32,143 nt of DNA from JAUQQI01 sp040289115 (GTDB lineage Bacteria > Chloroflexota > Dehalococcoidia > JAUQQI01), in contig PSKS01000024.1 of NCBI GenBank assembly GCA_040289115.1, positions 1-32,143 on the forward strand, in the 5' to 3' direction. Shown here one piece after another: positions 1 to 6,650 of this stretch; the first letter of the stretch is position 1, and each line of letters begins with the position of its first letter. The notes beneath the pieces were generated by a model that saw only the letters and a list, made by a program, of their open reading frames with translations, ran no database searches and was not told the DNA's origin. A program made the position numbers and the translations under genes.

Positions 1-1
1 C

Positions 2-1189
2 CCCGCCAACCCAGCCGAGCTGGTGGAGGGGATTCGGGTGGCGGCCCGTACGGCGATTCTGCCCCCCGCCGGCCCCGTCCAGGTGGCCTTTGGGGCAGAA
101 CTGCTGACCGCCCTCGGGCCGGCCGAGGTCCCTTACCTGCGGCGTCAGTTTCTGCCCCTTAACCAGCCCCCCGACCCCGACGCCGTTCGTGAAGCGGCCG
201 ACCTCTTGCTGGCAGCCGAGCGGCCCGTTCTGGTGGCCGGGCCGGAGCTGGTCCGGTACGGGGCCGTCGAAGAGGCGGTCGCCCTGGCCGAACTTCTGGG
301 CCTGCCGGTCTTTTTAGACCCTGCCCCCGGGCCGTACCCCGGTTTCCCCACCGGTCACCGGGCCTGCTTCGGATACCCAGCACCGGAGGAGTTTGTCTGG
401 ACCGGGGCCGACCTGGTGGTGGTAGCTGGTCGGCTCCGTCCCAGCCCGTGCCCCGACCCCCTGCTGGAAATCCTCCCGCCCGGGGCCCAGGTTCTGGCTG
501 TCTCCCCTTGGGGTCCGGAATGGGTTGCGGCCCACGGCCGGGGCCTCGAGCTTGTGGCCGACCCCGGGTCGGGACTCCGGGCCCTTCGGGCGCGGGTGGA
601 AGGTTGGCTCACAACCGCGGAAGCCCGGCAGGCTGGGGAACGGGCCCGCTTGCTCCGGGCCCCGGCGGCCCCCACCGACCAGGACCCGGTGGTCGGGGCC
701 GTGGTCGACTATTTGGGCGACGAGGGCATCCTCCTGGTCGAGGACCCGGCAGTGACCGCGGCCTGGGTCCGTCGGCCCGACCCGGCGACCATCTGGCCGG
801 TCCTCCCGGGGGTCAGGGGTTGGGGGGCGGCCGCCGCCGTCGGCGCCTGGCTCGGCTTGCCCACCCGCCGTCACGTCGCCCTGGTGGACGACGCCGGCCT
901 CATTGGGGGGCTTGGGGGCCTCTGGGTTGCCGCCAGGTTCCGCCTACCCGTTCGAATTGTGGTCCGGAACCGGCGGGCCTACGGCGGGGTGACGGCCGCC
1001 CTGAAACGGCGGGGAATCCGGGGCCTGGATGAGGCCGAGCTGGCCCGCCTAGACGAGCCGGTGCCGGACCTTAAAGCCCTGACCGGGGCCTTCGGGGTTG
1101 AATTTCGCCAGGTGCCCGCCGCCGACCTTGGGACGGCCCTTAAAGAGGCCCTGGGCTCCGACGGACCGGTGGTTATTGAGGCCTGCTAA
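2..1189 (+). CDS. Thiamine diphosphate-dependent enzyme (benzoylformate decarboxylase/acetolactate synthase family), 5' partial
   Basis: The reading frame is already open at the window edge, so the N-terminal pyrimidine-binding domain with its catalytic Glu lies outside. What remains is the end of that domain (GPVQVAFGAELL), the central TPP_enzyme_M domain (from about DNA position 180, with RPVLVAGPELV and LPVFLDPAP) and the C-terminal pyrophosphate-binding domain (GVRGWGAAAAVGAWLG, then a GLWVAARFRLPVRIVV stretch typical of benzoylformate decarboxylase relatives). In the family this last domain holds Mg-diphosphate through GDG and, about 25 residues on, NN. Here GDG is DDA (887-895) and NN is NR (968-973), so cofactor binding may be altered. 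Its stop overlaps the stop of the convergent Rieske gene. Family membership is secure; the substrate cannot be read from the sequence. Confidence 0.85.
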   Translation, partial: PANPAELVEGIRVAARTAILPPAGPVQVAFGAELLTALGPAEVPYLRRQFLPLNQPPDPDAVREAADLLLAAERPVLVAGPELVRYGAVEEAVALAELLGLPVFLDPAPGPYPGFPTGHRACFGYPAPEEFVWTGADLVVVAGRLRPSPCPDPLLEILPPGAQVLAVSPWGPEWVAAHGRGLELVADPGSGLRALRARVEGWLTTAEARQAGERARLLRAPAAPTDQDPVVGAVVDYLGDEGILLVEDPAVTAAWVRRPDPATIWPVLPGVRGWGAAAAVGAWLGLPTRRHVALVDDAGLIGGLGGLWVAARFRLPVRIVVRNRRAYGGVTAALKRRGIRGLDEAELARLDEPVPDLKALTGAFGVEFRQVPAADLGTALKEALGSDGPVVIEAC

Positions 1190-1578
1190 ATGTGGACATA
1201 AATCATCTGGTCTTCGACGGAGACGGGATAGGTTTCGGCCCGGGGCGGGGGCTCCACGCTGACCTTATAGGCCTGCACCCGGGTCTTGTGGGGGTCCACC
1301 ACGGCCTGACCCGTCCGGATGTCGAACTCCCAGCCGTGCCATGGACAGCGCAAAATAAACCCTTCGTCAAAATAGCGGTGCTCCCCAGGAACCTCGGCCA
1401 AAACGAGCCCCGAAACCCTGCCCAGACACAAAGGCCCACCCTGATGCGGACACCGGTTCCTTATCGCGCAAAACCTTCCCCCAACGTTAAAGACCCCAAT
1501 GGACCGCCCGGATACCTCCAAAATCTTCCGCGACCCGGGCGGAAGCTCACTTACCCGACAGACCGGATGCTTGCCCAT
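1186..1578 (-). CDS. Rieske [2Fe-2S] domain protein (ferredoxin or dioxygenase component type)
   Basis: A 130-residue single-domain Rieske protein. Both cluster-binding boxes are intact: CPHQGG (Cys43, His45) and CPWHGWEF (Cys78, His81). The length fits a soluble Rieske ferredoxin; there is no membrane anchor or catalytic oxygenase domain. It would carry electrons to an oxygenase or another redox partner, but none is encoded nearby. Its start lies inside the end of the upstream amidohydrolase gene (32 bp overlap), so the two are very likely co-transcribed and translationally coupled. Its 3' end overlaps the opposing TPP enzyme by 4 bp. The Rieske assignment is secure; the pathway (perhaps aromatic or heterocycle breakdown) is inferred only from the neighbour. 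Confidence 0.92.
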   Translation of the reverse strand: MGKHPVCRVSELPPGSRKILEVSGRSIGVFNVGGRFCAIRNRCPHQGGPLCLGRVSGLVLAEVPGEHRYFDEGFILRCPWHGWEFDIRTGQAVVDPHKTRVQAYKVSVEPPPRAETYPVSVEDQMIYVHI

Positions 1579-2653
1579 TTAACCCGTACCAGGAAAGGGC
1601 GTTTTCCCGCAAAATCTTGGCCCGGGCACCCTCCGAAAGCCCCCGCGGCAGCGCATAGACCGGGTCGTCAAAGTCCCAGTGGGGATAGTCGCTGGCAAAC
1701 ATCAAAAGCTGTTCGGCCCCCATCATCCGCATGACCCCCAAAAGGTCGGCCTCCTTTTCCGGCTCCTCCATCGGCTGGGTCGTAAACCTAAAGTGCTCGG
1801 GCACGTACTCCGAGGGAAACCGCTTAAGCCAGGGAACCTCAGACCTCAACGACCGGAAGTTTTTATCAAGCCGCCAGATGACGTGTAAAAGCCAGCTAAA
1901 GCCGCCCTCAATCAGGGTAACCTTTAGGCCTTTAAACTGCTCAAAGACCCCCTCGCAAATGAAGCTTACCAGGTGGGCCTGAAAGGCCTGGGGCATTAAG
2001 GTGTGCCACTCGATGTAAAAACTCGGCCAGCCCACCGGCGTGGGCGGGTGGCCTGTGGAAACCCCGGTCCCCCCGAAGTGAATCCCGATGACAAGGCCTA
2101 GTTCTTCGGCCGCCCGGTAGATGGGCCAGTAGTAGCGCTGGCCGTAGGGTCGCTGGGCCCCAGCCGGCAAAAGCACCTGGACAATCTTCGGGTGGGTTCC
2201 CACCCGCTTAAGCTCCTTTACGGCCTGCTCCGGGTCTTGGGTGGTGACGACCGCCGAGCCCAAAAGCCTTTCGTCCTTTTCCAGCCACTGGACAATGAGC
2301 CAGTCGTTAAAGGCCGAAGCTAAGGCCGCCGCAAAGTCGGCATTGGGCAAAAAGTTAAGCCTATAGCTATGCTCGGGGTTTAAAATCGCAAACTCCACCT
2401 GGTAGGCATCTAAAAGCTGGGCGCGCATAAGGCCTAAGTCCGAGCCGGCAACCCCGCCCGCGGGGACGGCATCAAGTCGGATTCCCCGGTTTGCCCCCTT
2501 GGGGTAAGGGTTTTGGGGAATCTGGCTAAAGCCCGTCTCCTCGATGTAATCGACCCAGCGCCTGGGTAGGTAGGGGTAAAGGTCCTTTATTGACCCGATG
2601 TTGGGGTGGACGTCGCAGTCGACCAGACCGGGCCTGCGGCCTGCCTTCACCAT
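1547..2653 (-). CDS. Amidohydrolase family protein (amidohydrolase 2, ACMS decarboxylase-like)
   Basis: A 368-residue TIM-barrel metal-dependent hydrolase or decarboxylase of the amidohydrolase-2 family. Visible landmarks are DCDVHPN near residue 12 (the D/H metal pair at the first strand), GIHFGG in mid-protein, the EGGF turn and FASDYPHWD near the C-terminus with the conserved metal-site Asp. Family members decarboxylate or hydrolyse ring-cleavage products; the SDYPHWD ending is common in uncharacterised members found with Rieske proteins. The start is ATG at 2653, preceded 5 nt upstream by a strong AGGAGGT site (2659-2665). It is first in a two-gene unit with the Rieske gene. The exact substrate is unknown. 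Confidence 0.88.
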   Translation of the reverse strand: MVKAGRRPGLVDCDVHPNIGSIKDLYPYLPRRWVDYIEETGFSQIPQNPYPKGANRGIRLDAVPAGGVAGSDLGLMRAQLLDAYQVEFAILNPEHSYRLNFLPNADFAAALASAFNDWLIVQWLEKDERLLGSAVVTTQDPEQAVKELKRVGTHPKIVQVLLPAGAQRPYGQRYYWPIYRAAEELGLVIGIHFGGTGVSTGHPPTPVGWPSFYIEWHTLMPQAFQAHLVSFICEGVFEQFKGLKVTLIEGGFSWLLHVIWRLDKNFRSLRSEVPWLKRFPSEYVPEHFRFTTQPMEEPEKEADLLGVMRMMGAEQLLMFASDYPHWDFDDPVYALPRGLSEGARAKILRENALSWYGLNGQASGLSGK

Positions 2654-2658
2654 TGGAC

Positions 2659-2681
2659 ACCTCCTGGCAGTATTATAAAAT
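2659..2681 (-). promoter_or_regulatory. AT-rich promoter island between amidohydrolase and pncB
   Basis: The minus strand reads TATAAT (2672-2677), followed closely by AGGAGGT (2659-2665) and the amidohydrolase ATG, giving a very short predicted 5' leader. The plus strand reads TATAAA in the same AT-rich patch and could serve pncB. No good -35 box is seen for either direction. This is the only AT-rich patch in an otherwise GC-rich divergent intergenic region. Confidence 0.45.
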
Positions 2682-2743
2682 CGGGGTGGCGGACCTTAAA
2701 GGGTCCCCAACCTGCCCCCAAACCCGAGCGCCGAGGTGCAAGT

Positions 2744-4174
2744 TTGGGCCGAAACTGGGGTAAGCCGCTGCACTACACCGACCCTGGGCAGTTTGCCCTC
2801 TTTACGGACCTCTACGAGCTGACGATGGCGGCCAGCTACTTTGAAAACCGGATGTTTGCCCCGGCCACCTTCAGCCTCTACATCCGGGAGTACCCGCCCA
2901 ACCGGGCCTACTTTGTGGCCGCCGGTATCCAGGAGGTTATAAAGTATCTTTATCACCTCCGGTTTACCGACGACGACCTCCGCTACTTGGCCAGCTTGGG
3001 GCTTTTTAAAGCCGATTTCCTCGACTTTCTGCGGGAGTTTCGGTTCACCGGGGAGGTTCGGGCCATCCCCGAGGGCCGGATATTTTTTGTTAACGAGCCC
3101 ATTTTGGAAGTCACGGCCCCCATCATTCAGGCGCAACTTTTTGAAACGTTTATTTTAAATGCCGTTGGCTTTGAGACCCTGCTGGCAACCAAGGCATCCC
3201 GGTGCTTCTACGCCGCTCGGGGACGGGTATGCGTGGACTTTTCCTTCCGCCGGACCCAGGGTTTTGACGCCGGGATGAAGGTGGCCCGGGCCTGCTACAT
3301 CACCGGTTTTGCTTCGACTTCGAATATGCTGGCCGGAAAGGCCTTCGGCATCCCGGTGGTGGGCACCATGGCCCACTCCTACATTGAAAGTTTCCCCAGC
3401 GAGTTGGACGCCTTCCGGGCCTTTGCGGAGCTTTTCCCCAACAATACCACCCTCTTGGTCGACACCTACGACACCCTCGCCGGCGCCCGGAAGGCGGTGC
3501 TCGTTGCTAAGGAGCTGGAGGCTCGGGGATACCGGCTACGGGCCGTAAGGCTGGACAGCGGCGACATCGAGACGCTGGCAAAGGAGGTGCGGCGGATCCT
3601 GGACGAGGCCGGCCTGGGCTACGTCCGGATCTTCGTTAGCGGGGCGATGGACGAATACCGCATCGACGAGCTTTTGCGGGCCGGGGCACCCATCGACGGC
3701 TTCGGGGTGGGGACAAAGATGGGGGTTTCGGCCGACGCCCCGTGGGTGGACATCGTCTACAAACTGGTTAAATATGACGGCCGGCCGGTCCTTAAGCTGA
3801 GCCCGGGCAAGCAGACCCTGGCCGACGAAAAGCAGGTCTTCCGCCTCCGGAATAGCAGCGGGAAGTTCGTTAAAGACATAATCGCCCTGCGGGATGAAGA
3901 ACCCCCGGAGGCTTCGGCTGAGGCGCTGCTGGTGCCGATGATGGTCGGGGGCGAGCCCCTGACCGACCCCACCCCCTTAGAGAAGGTCCGGGAAGCGTTT
4001 TTAGCCGACTTCGCCGCCTTGGACGACCGGCACAAGGCCCTTTATGACCCGCAGCCCTATCCGGTGGAGCTCAGCCCCGGGCTTGCGGCCCGGCAGGCCG
4101 AGGTGACCGAGCAGGTGCGGCGCAAAGAGGTTGCCGCCGGCCGTCCCGAACCGGCGGAAGGCGGCCGCGCTTGA
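2744..4174 (+). CDS. pncB: Nicotinate phosphoribosyltransferase
   Basis: Joins nicotinate and PRPP to give nicotinate mononucleotide, the salvage (Preiss-Handler) entry to NAD. The 476-residue protein has the family N-terminus FTDLYELTMAASYF, the ATKASR substrate-loop motif, VGTMAHSYI with the His that is phosphorylated in the family, RLDSGD, and the GVGTKMGVSADAP phosphate-binding region. I choose the TTG at 2744 because GAGGTG (2733-2738) sits 5 nt upstream and the protein then begins shortly before the conserved FTDLYELTM; the open frame reaches back to an ATG at 2606 but would then run into the divergent amidohydrolase gene. Its stop codon lies within the -35 box of the following tRNA promoter. 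Function is secure; the start is moderately so. Confidence 0.93.
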   Translation: MGRNWGKPLHYTDPGQFALFTDLYELTMAASYFENRMFAPATFSLYIREYPPNRAYFVAAGIQEVIKYLYHLRFTDDDLRYLASLGLFKADFLDFLREFRFTGEVRAIPEGRIFFVNEPILEVTAPIIQAQLFETFILNAVGFETLLATKASRCFYAARGRVCVDFSFRRTQGFDAGMKVARACYITGFASTSNMLAGKAFGIPVVGTMAHSYIESFPSELDAFRAFAELFPNNTTLLVDTYDTLAGARKAVLVAKELEARGYRLRAVRLDSGDIETLAKEVRRILDEAGLGYVRIFVSGAMDEYRIDELLRAGAPIDGFGVGTKMGVSADAPWVDIVYKLVKYDGRPVLKLSPGKQTLADEKQVFRLRNSSGKFVKDIIALRDEEPPEASAEALLVPMMVGGEPLTDPTPLEKVREAFLADFAALDDRHKALYDPQPYPVELSPGLAARQAEVTEQVRRKEVAAGRPEPAEGGRA

Positions 4175-4199
4175 CAGTACGGGTTCAGGTTCATATAAT
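4171..4199 (+). promoter_or_regulatory. Consensus sigma-70 promoter for the tRNA-Ala/tRNA-Leu unit
   Basis: A perfect TTGACA (4171-4176) and a perfect TATAAT (4194-4199) are separated by the optimal 17 bp. Predicted transcription begins near 4206, about 12 nt before mature tRNA-Ala. The -35 box contains the pncB stop codon, so the promoter begins inside the preceding gene. This is the strongest promoter match in the window. Confidence 0.93.
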
Positions 4200-4217
4200 C
4201 CGAAATGGGCAGCTAAC

Positions 4218-4290
4218 GGGGATATAGCTCAGCTGGGAGAGCGCGGCGCTCGCATCGCCGAGGTCGGGGGTTCGAGTCCCCCTATCTCCA
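4218..4290 (+). tRNA. tRNA-Ala (anticodon CGC)
   Basis: A complete 73-nt cloverleaf: acceptor GGGGATA/TATCTCC, D arm GCTC/GAGC, anticodon stem CGGCG/CGCCG around loop CTCGCAT (anticodon CGC, reading GCG), and T stem GGGGG/CCCCC around TTCGAGT. The G3:U70 pair, the alanine identity element, is present, which settles the amino acid. The discriminator is A. CCA is not encoded (the DNA reads ACCG), so it must be added after transcription. Confidence 0.96.
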
Positions 4291-4294
4291 CCGG

Positions 4295-4379
4295 GCCGAA
4301 GTGGCGGAATCTGGCAGACGCGCTGCGTTCAGGGCGCAGTGGGCGCAAGCCCGTGCGGGTTCAAATCCCGCCTTCGGCA
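4295..4379 (+). tRNA. tRNA-Leu (anticodon CAG)
   Basis: An 85-nt class II tRNA only 4 nt after tRNA-Ala. Acceptor GCCGAAG pairs with CTTCGGC; anticodon stem CTGCG/CGCAG holds loop TTCAGGG (anticodon CAG, reading CTG). The long variable arm (GGGCGCAAGCCC) is typical of leucine tRNA, and the T arm is GCGGG/CCCGC around TTCAAAT. Discriminator A; CCA is only partly encoded (ACCG). It shares the upstream promoter with tRNA-Ala. Confidence 0.95.
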
Positions 4380-4384
4380 CCGGA

Positions 4385-4485
4385 GGGCGGCCCCGACGCA
4401 GGCCATTGGCAGGGCCCGCATGGCGACATGCGGGTCAAGGTGGGCGGCTTCGCCCGCCCTAGGCCGTGGTCAGTCGGGGCCGCCC
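4385..4485 (+). ncRNA. Branched structured RNA candidate (complex terminator or unknown ncRNA)
   Basis: Just after the tRNAs, 13-nt arms at 4385-4397 and 4473-4485 are perfect inverse complements (GGGCGGCCCCGAC and its partner). A further helix can form between 4401-4405 and 4467-4471 with one G-U pair. Enclosed are an 8-bp hairpin capped by a GCGA (GNRA) tetraloop (4415-4434) and a 6-bp hairpin GGGCGG/CCGCCC (4442-4459). This makes a three-way-junction fold. Only a weak T-rich run (TTTGTGT) follows, so it is a poor simple terminator. It lacks the SRP RNA GGAAGGAAGCAGC-type motif and I cannot match it to a known family. A processed downstream RNA, a tRNA-operon terminator or an independent ncRNA all remain possible. 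Confidence 0.5.
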
Positions 4486-4505
4486 TTTGTGTGGATCGGC
4501 CCTTC

Positions 4506-5159
4506 TTAAAGGCCCAGACTATCGGGCTCCCGTAGGCTCCCGAGGAGCAGTTCCCTAAACACGACGGGCGCTGTCCTCAGCCAGTTGCCCACCTCGCCCG
4601 CCACCAGCCTCCGGAAGTGGCGGGTGTAGTCCAGCTCAAAAATAACCCCTATCCCCTCCGACCCCGCGCCGCCCCGACCTGCCAAATAGACCTGGAAAAG
4701 CTCGTCTGACTGGCGAGTATGGAATGTAGCCGCCAGCCGGAACCCCCCAACCTGGGCGGCCAGGGGGTGGGAAAGCACCGGGTAGACCCGGAAGACTCGT
4801 CCCAGGATGTCCGCCGCCGAAGGCCGCAGACTGAGGGTACAGCCGAGGGTTGCCGCCTCGACCTGCTCCGGCCCGAAGCTGTCCAGGTAAGTATCCAGCG
4901 CGGCCCGGGCCAGCTGCTGGAATTCGCCCCAATCGATTCGGAGGCCCTCATAGCCCAGCCTTAAAAACGAAGGCCCAGCCTGGATGCTCCAGGGCCCCCG
5001 GGCCAGCTCAATTTCGTGGGGGCCCGTCGCCACCAGGCGAACGCCCGGCATAAGGGCCGTAAGGCCCGTCTCGAACCGGGCCACCGGGTCGAGGGCAGGG
5101 GTCCGGGATTGGGCCCCAGGTCTGCAGATAAAATGGCACCTGATCCGGCCTTCGACCAT
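4506..5159 (-). CDS. Uncharacterised protein, possibly TIGR04255-like
   Basis: A 217-residue protein with no signal peptide or clear membrane segment. It has alternating strand-like segments (WSIQAGPSFLRLGYEGLRI, FRLAATFHTR, GIGVIFELDYTRHF) and ends with a helix (APVVFRELLLGS). The layout of short beta strands with a final helix is loosely like the sporadically distributed TIGR04255 family, which has no known function; this match is weak. ATG at 5159 is supported by GGAG 5 nt upstream. It stands between the tRNA locus and the MaoC genes in the same orientation as the latter, 92 bp downstream of them. Coding potential is supported by length and composition only. Confidence 0.6.
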   Translation of the reverse strand: MVEGRIRCHFICRPGAQSRTPALDPVARFETGLTALMPGVRLVATGPHEIELARGPWSIQAGPSFLRLGYEGLRIDWGEFQQLARAALDTYLDSFGPEQVEAATLGCTLSLRPSAADILGRVFRVYPVLSHPLAAQVGGFRLAATFHTRQSDELFQVYLAGRGGAGSEGIGVIFELDYTRHFRRLVAGEVGNWLRTAPVVFRELLLGSLREPDSLGL

Positions 5160-5251
5160 CTCCGCTCCGCAATCGCTTGGGCAGTCGGCGGACTGACAGT
5201 AGGTCCTATGGTAGCCTCGCCCACTTCCCAGTGGGGTAGGAACCGACCCGC

Positions 5252-5680
5252 TTAACCTTGGGGTAGGTCCACCACGGCCCGACCGGTCAGCACCCGTTCA
5301 CCCCGCTGGTTATCAATCCAGACTTCGCAGTTGGCCTGGGTTTTCCCGCTTTCAGTTCTGATCTGCTCCACACGTCCCCGGCACGTGAGAACATCCCCGG
5401 GCCGGACCATGGCCGTAAACCGCACACTCAGGCGGCGTAAGTTCACGGGCCCAACCCAGTCGGTAAGCATCTGGGCCACAAAGGCCATGCTGAGCATCCC
5501 GTGGGCGATGACCGTTGGCCCAACGCCGGACTGGGTGGCTATCTCGTCATCCAGGTGGATGGGGTTAAAGTCACCGGAAGCCCCGGCATACTTGGCCAGC
5601 TGAACCCGGCTGATGGGGCCCTTGGTCAGGGCCGGAATCTCAAAACCAGGCCTAATCTCTGAAAGCTTAGACTCAACCAC
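5252..5680 (-). CDS. MaoC family dehydratase (hot-dog fold acyl-CoA hydratase)
   Basis: A 142-residue hot-dog protein with the R-specific enoyl-CoA hydratase motif, here SGDFNPIHLDDE (Asp37 and His42 as catalytic pair) followed by the VGPTVIAHGML segment that covers the active site. Members hydrate trans-2-enoyl-CoA or related thioesters. It lies 6 bp downstream of a second MaoC-like gene. In other bacteria such adjacent half-size proteins can form heterodimers in which only one half keeps the full catalytic motif. That fits here, because this copy has the complete D-x4-H motif. The true acyl chain is unknown. Confidence 0.9.
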   Translation of the reverse strand: MVESKLSEIRPGFEIPALTKGPISRVQLAKYAGASGDFNPIHLDDEIATQSGVGPTVIAHGMLSMAFVAQMLTDWVGPVNLRRLSVRFTAMVRPGDVLTCRGRVEQIRTESGKTQANCEVWIDNQRGERVLTGRAVVDLPQG

Positions 5681-5686
5681 GGCTTG

Positions 5687-6154
5687 CTACCTCCGGATTC
5701 CGGTGCTGCGGGCAATGGCCACAAGCTCCCCAAGATGATTAACGTAGCGGCTCTCGGTAACCACAAACAGCATCCGGCCGGTGCGGCCGGCCTTCTCGTA
5801 GATGTCGACGATGCGGCTGGTCATGGTGATGACATCCCCGGCCTGGACCGGCCGAAACCACTCATATTCCTGCTCCCCGTGGATAGCCACCCGGCCGTAC
5901 GGGATCCGAAATAGGGTTTCATCCCGCCGCTGCCAGGGCCAGCGACCGATGGTGGTAAGGAAAGTTGGGGGCGCAATGATGCTTCGAAAGCCCTTAGACC
6001 GGGCGTAGTCCTCGTTGTAATAAAGTGGGTTGGGGTCGCCGATGGCATCGGCAAACCGCCGGATCTGCTCGGTATCGACCGCAACCGTTACCGGAGGCGA
6101 CTCCCGGCCAATAAGGGCCCGAATCTCGTCGGGAAGGGTGCCGGCTTCAGACAT
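5687..6154 (-). CDS. MaoC dehydratase N-terminal-type protein (FAS1-like)
   Basis: A 155-residue hot-dog protein of the MaoC N-terminal (FAS1-like) type: IRRFADAIGDPNPLYYNEDYARSKG, then IIAPPTFLTTIGR, then PVQAGDVITMTSRIVDIYEKAGRTG. The His of the hydratase motif is replaced (DPNPLYYNED), as is usual for the structural partner half. ATG at 6154 is chosen because GGGAGGA lies 6 nt upstream; the frame stays open to 6421 but that extension would run into rnpB. It is the first gene of a pair with the following MaoC gene, and a candidate promoter lies at 6186-6214. Likely role: partner subunit of a heteromeric enoyl-CoA or hydroxyacyl-CoA hydratase. Confidence 0.87.
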   Translation of the reverse strand: MSEAGTLPDEIRALIGRESPPVTVAVDTEQIRRFADAIGDPNPLYYNEDYARSKGFRSIIAPPTFLTTIGRWPWQRRDETLFRIPYGRVAIHGEQEYEWFRPVQAGDVITMTSRIVDIYEKAGRTGRMLFVVTESRYVNHLGELVAIARSTGIRR

Positions 6155-6185
6155 CGTAATCCTCCCGCCAGAGGTTATCCGCTTG

Positions 6186-6214
6186 ATGATAGCGGGCTGC
6201 ATCCGGGGGCGCAA
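6186..6214 (-). promoter_or_regulatory. Candidate promoter of the MaoC gene pair
   Basis: On the minus strand TTGCGC (6209-6214; 3 of 6 consensus bases) and TATCAT (6186-6191; 5 of 6) are spaced by 17 bp, about 32 bp before the ATG at 6154. It lies between the rnpB 3' end and the first MaoC gene. Confidence 0.5.
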
Positions 6215-6238
6215 GGGGGAGTGGGTCGGAAGAATGAA

Positions 6239-6623
6239 GGGGCCGAGTCGGTCTATAAGCCGGGTTCTGTACGGCCGGGATTCCCCGGCCGCGGTGGCCA
6301 TCCATCTGGGGTGACGGTTGCCCGCCACCTCTAGCGGCCTACCCGGGGGCTCGGACGGGCACGCCTCAGCGCCCCCTGCTTGGCCTTGCTCCGGGTGGGG
6401 TTTGGCCAGCCAGCCGGTCACCCGACTGCTGGTGCGCTCTTACCGCACCTTTTCACCCTTACCTGGCGGTTAAGTAAACCGCCCGGCGGTTTGGTTTCTG
6501 TGCCACTTTCCGCGGGTCGCCCCGCCTGGGTATTACCCAGCACCCTGCCCGTGGGAGCCCGGACTTTCCTCGGGCCCAGACCCGGAAGGCTTGGGCCCGC
6601 GGCCACCCGACCGGCTCGGCCCC
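6239..6623 (-). ncRNA. rnpB: RNase P RNA, type A
   Basis: The catalytic RNA of RNase P, which matures tRNA 5' ends. On the minus strand the universally conserved GAGGAAAGTCCGGGCTCC appears near the 5' end, AGGGTGAAAAGGTGCGG and TAAGAGCGCACCAGC mark the catalytic core, the P13-P15 region reads GGCCAAACCCCACCCGGAGC, and ACAGAACCCGGCTTATAG lies near the 3' end. Terminal helix P1 pairs the first bases (GGGGCCGAG, ending at 6623) with the last (CTCGGCCCC, ending at 6239), which sets the ends and a length of about 385 nt. The core is ancestral type A, not the Bacillus type B. A -10-like TAAAAT (6631-6636) sits 7 nt upstream of the 5' end. No clear terminator is seen. Confidence 0.96.
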
Positions 6624-6650
6624 ACTTTAAATTTTACCACCGACCGGCCA

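Noticed and set aside
448..1032. Open frame inside the TPP enzyme gene
   Set aside because: Gly/Pro/Arg-rich out-of-frame translation of high-GC coding sequence.
2606..2743. N-terminal extension of pncB from the ATG at 2606
   Set aside because: It overlaps the divergent amidohydrolase start, lacks family similarity, and a better start with ribosome-binding site exists at 2744.
4385..4485. SRP (4.5S) RNA
   Set aside because: The conserved GGTCAGG and GGAAGGAAGCAGC elements are missing.
4131..4535. Open frame across both tRNAs
   Set aside because: It reads through two certain tRNA genes and a promoter.
5182..5195. Hairpin CAGTC-GGCG-GACTG as terminator of the MaoC genes
   Set aside because: A short stem without a T run; could be chance in GC-rich DNA.
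6155..6421. N-terminal extension of the first MaoC protein
   Set aside because: It runs into rnpB; the ATG at 6154 has a good ribosome-binding site.
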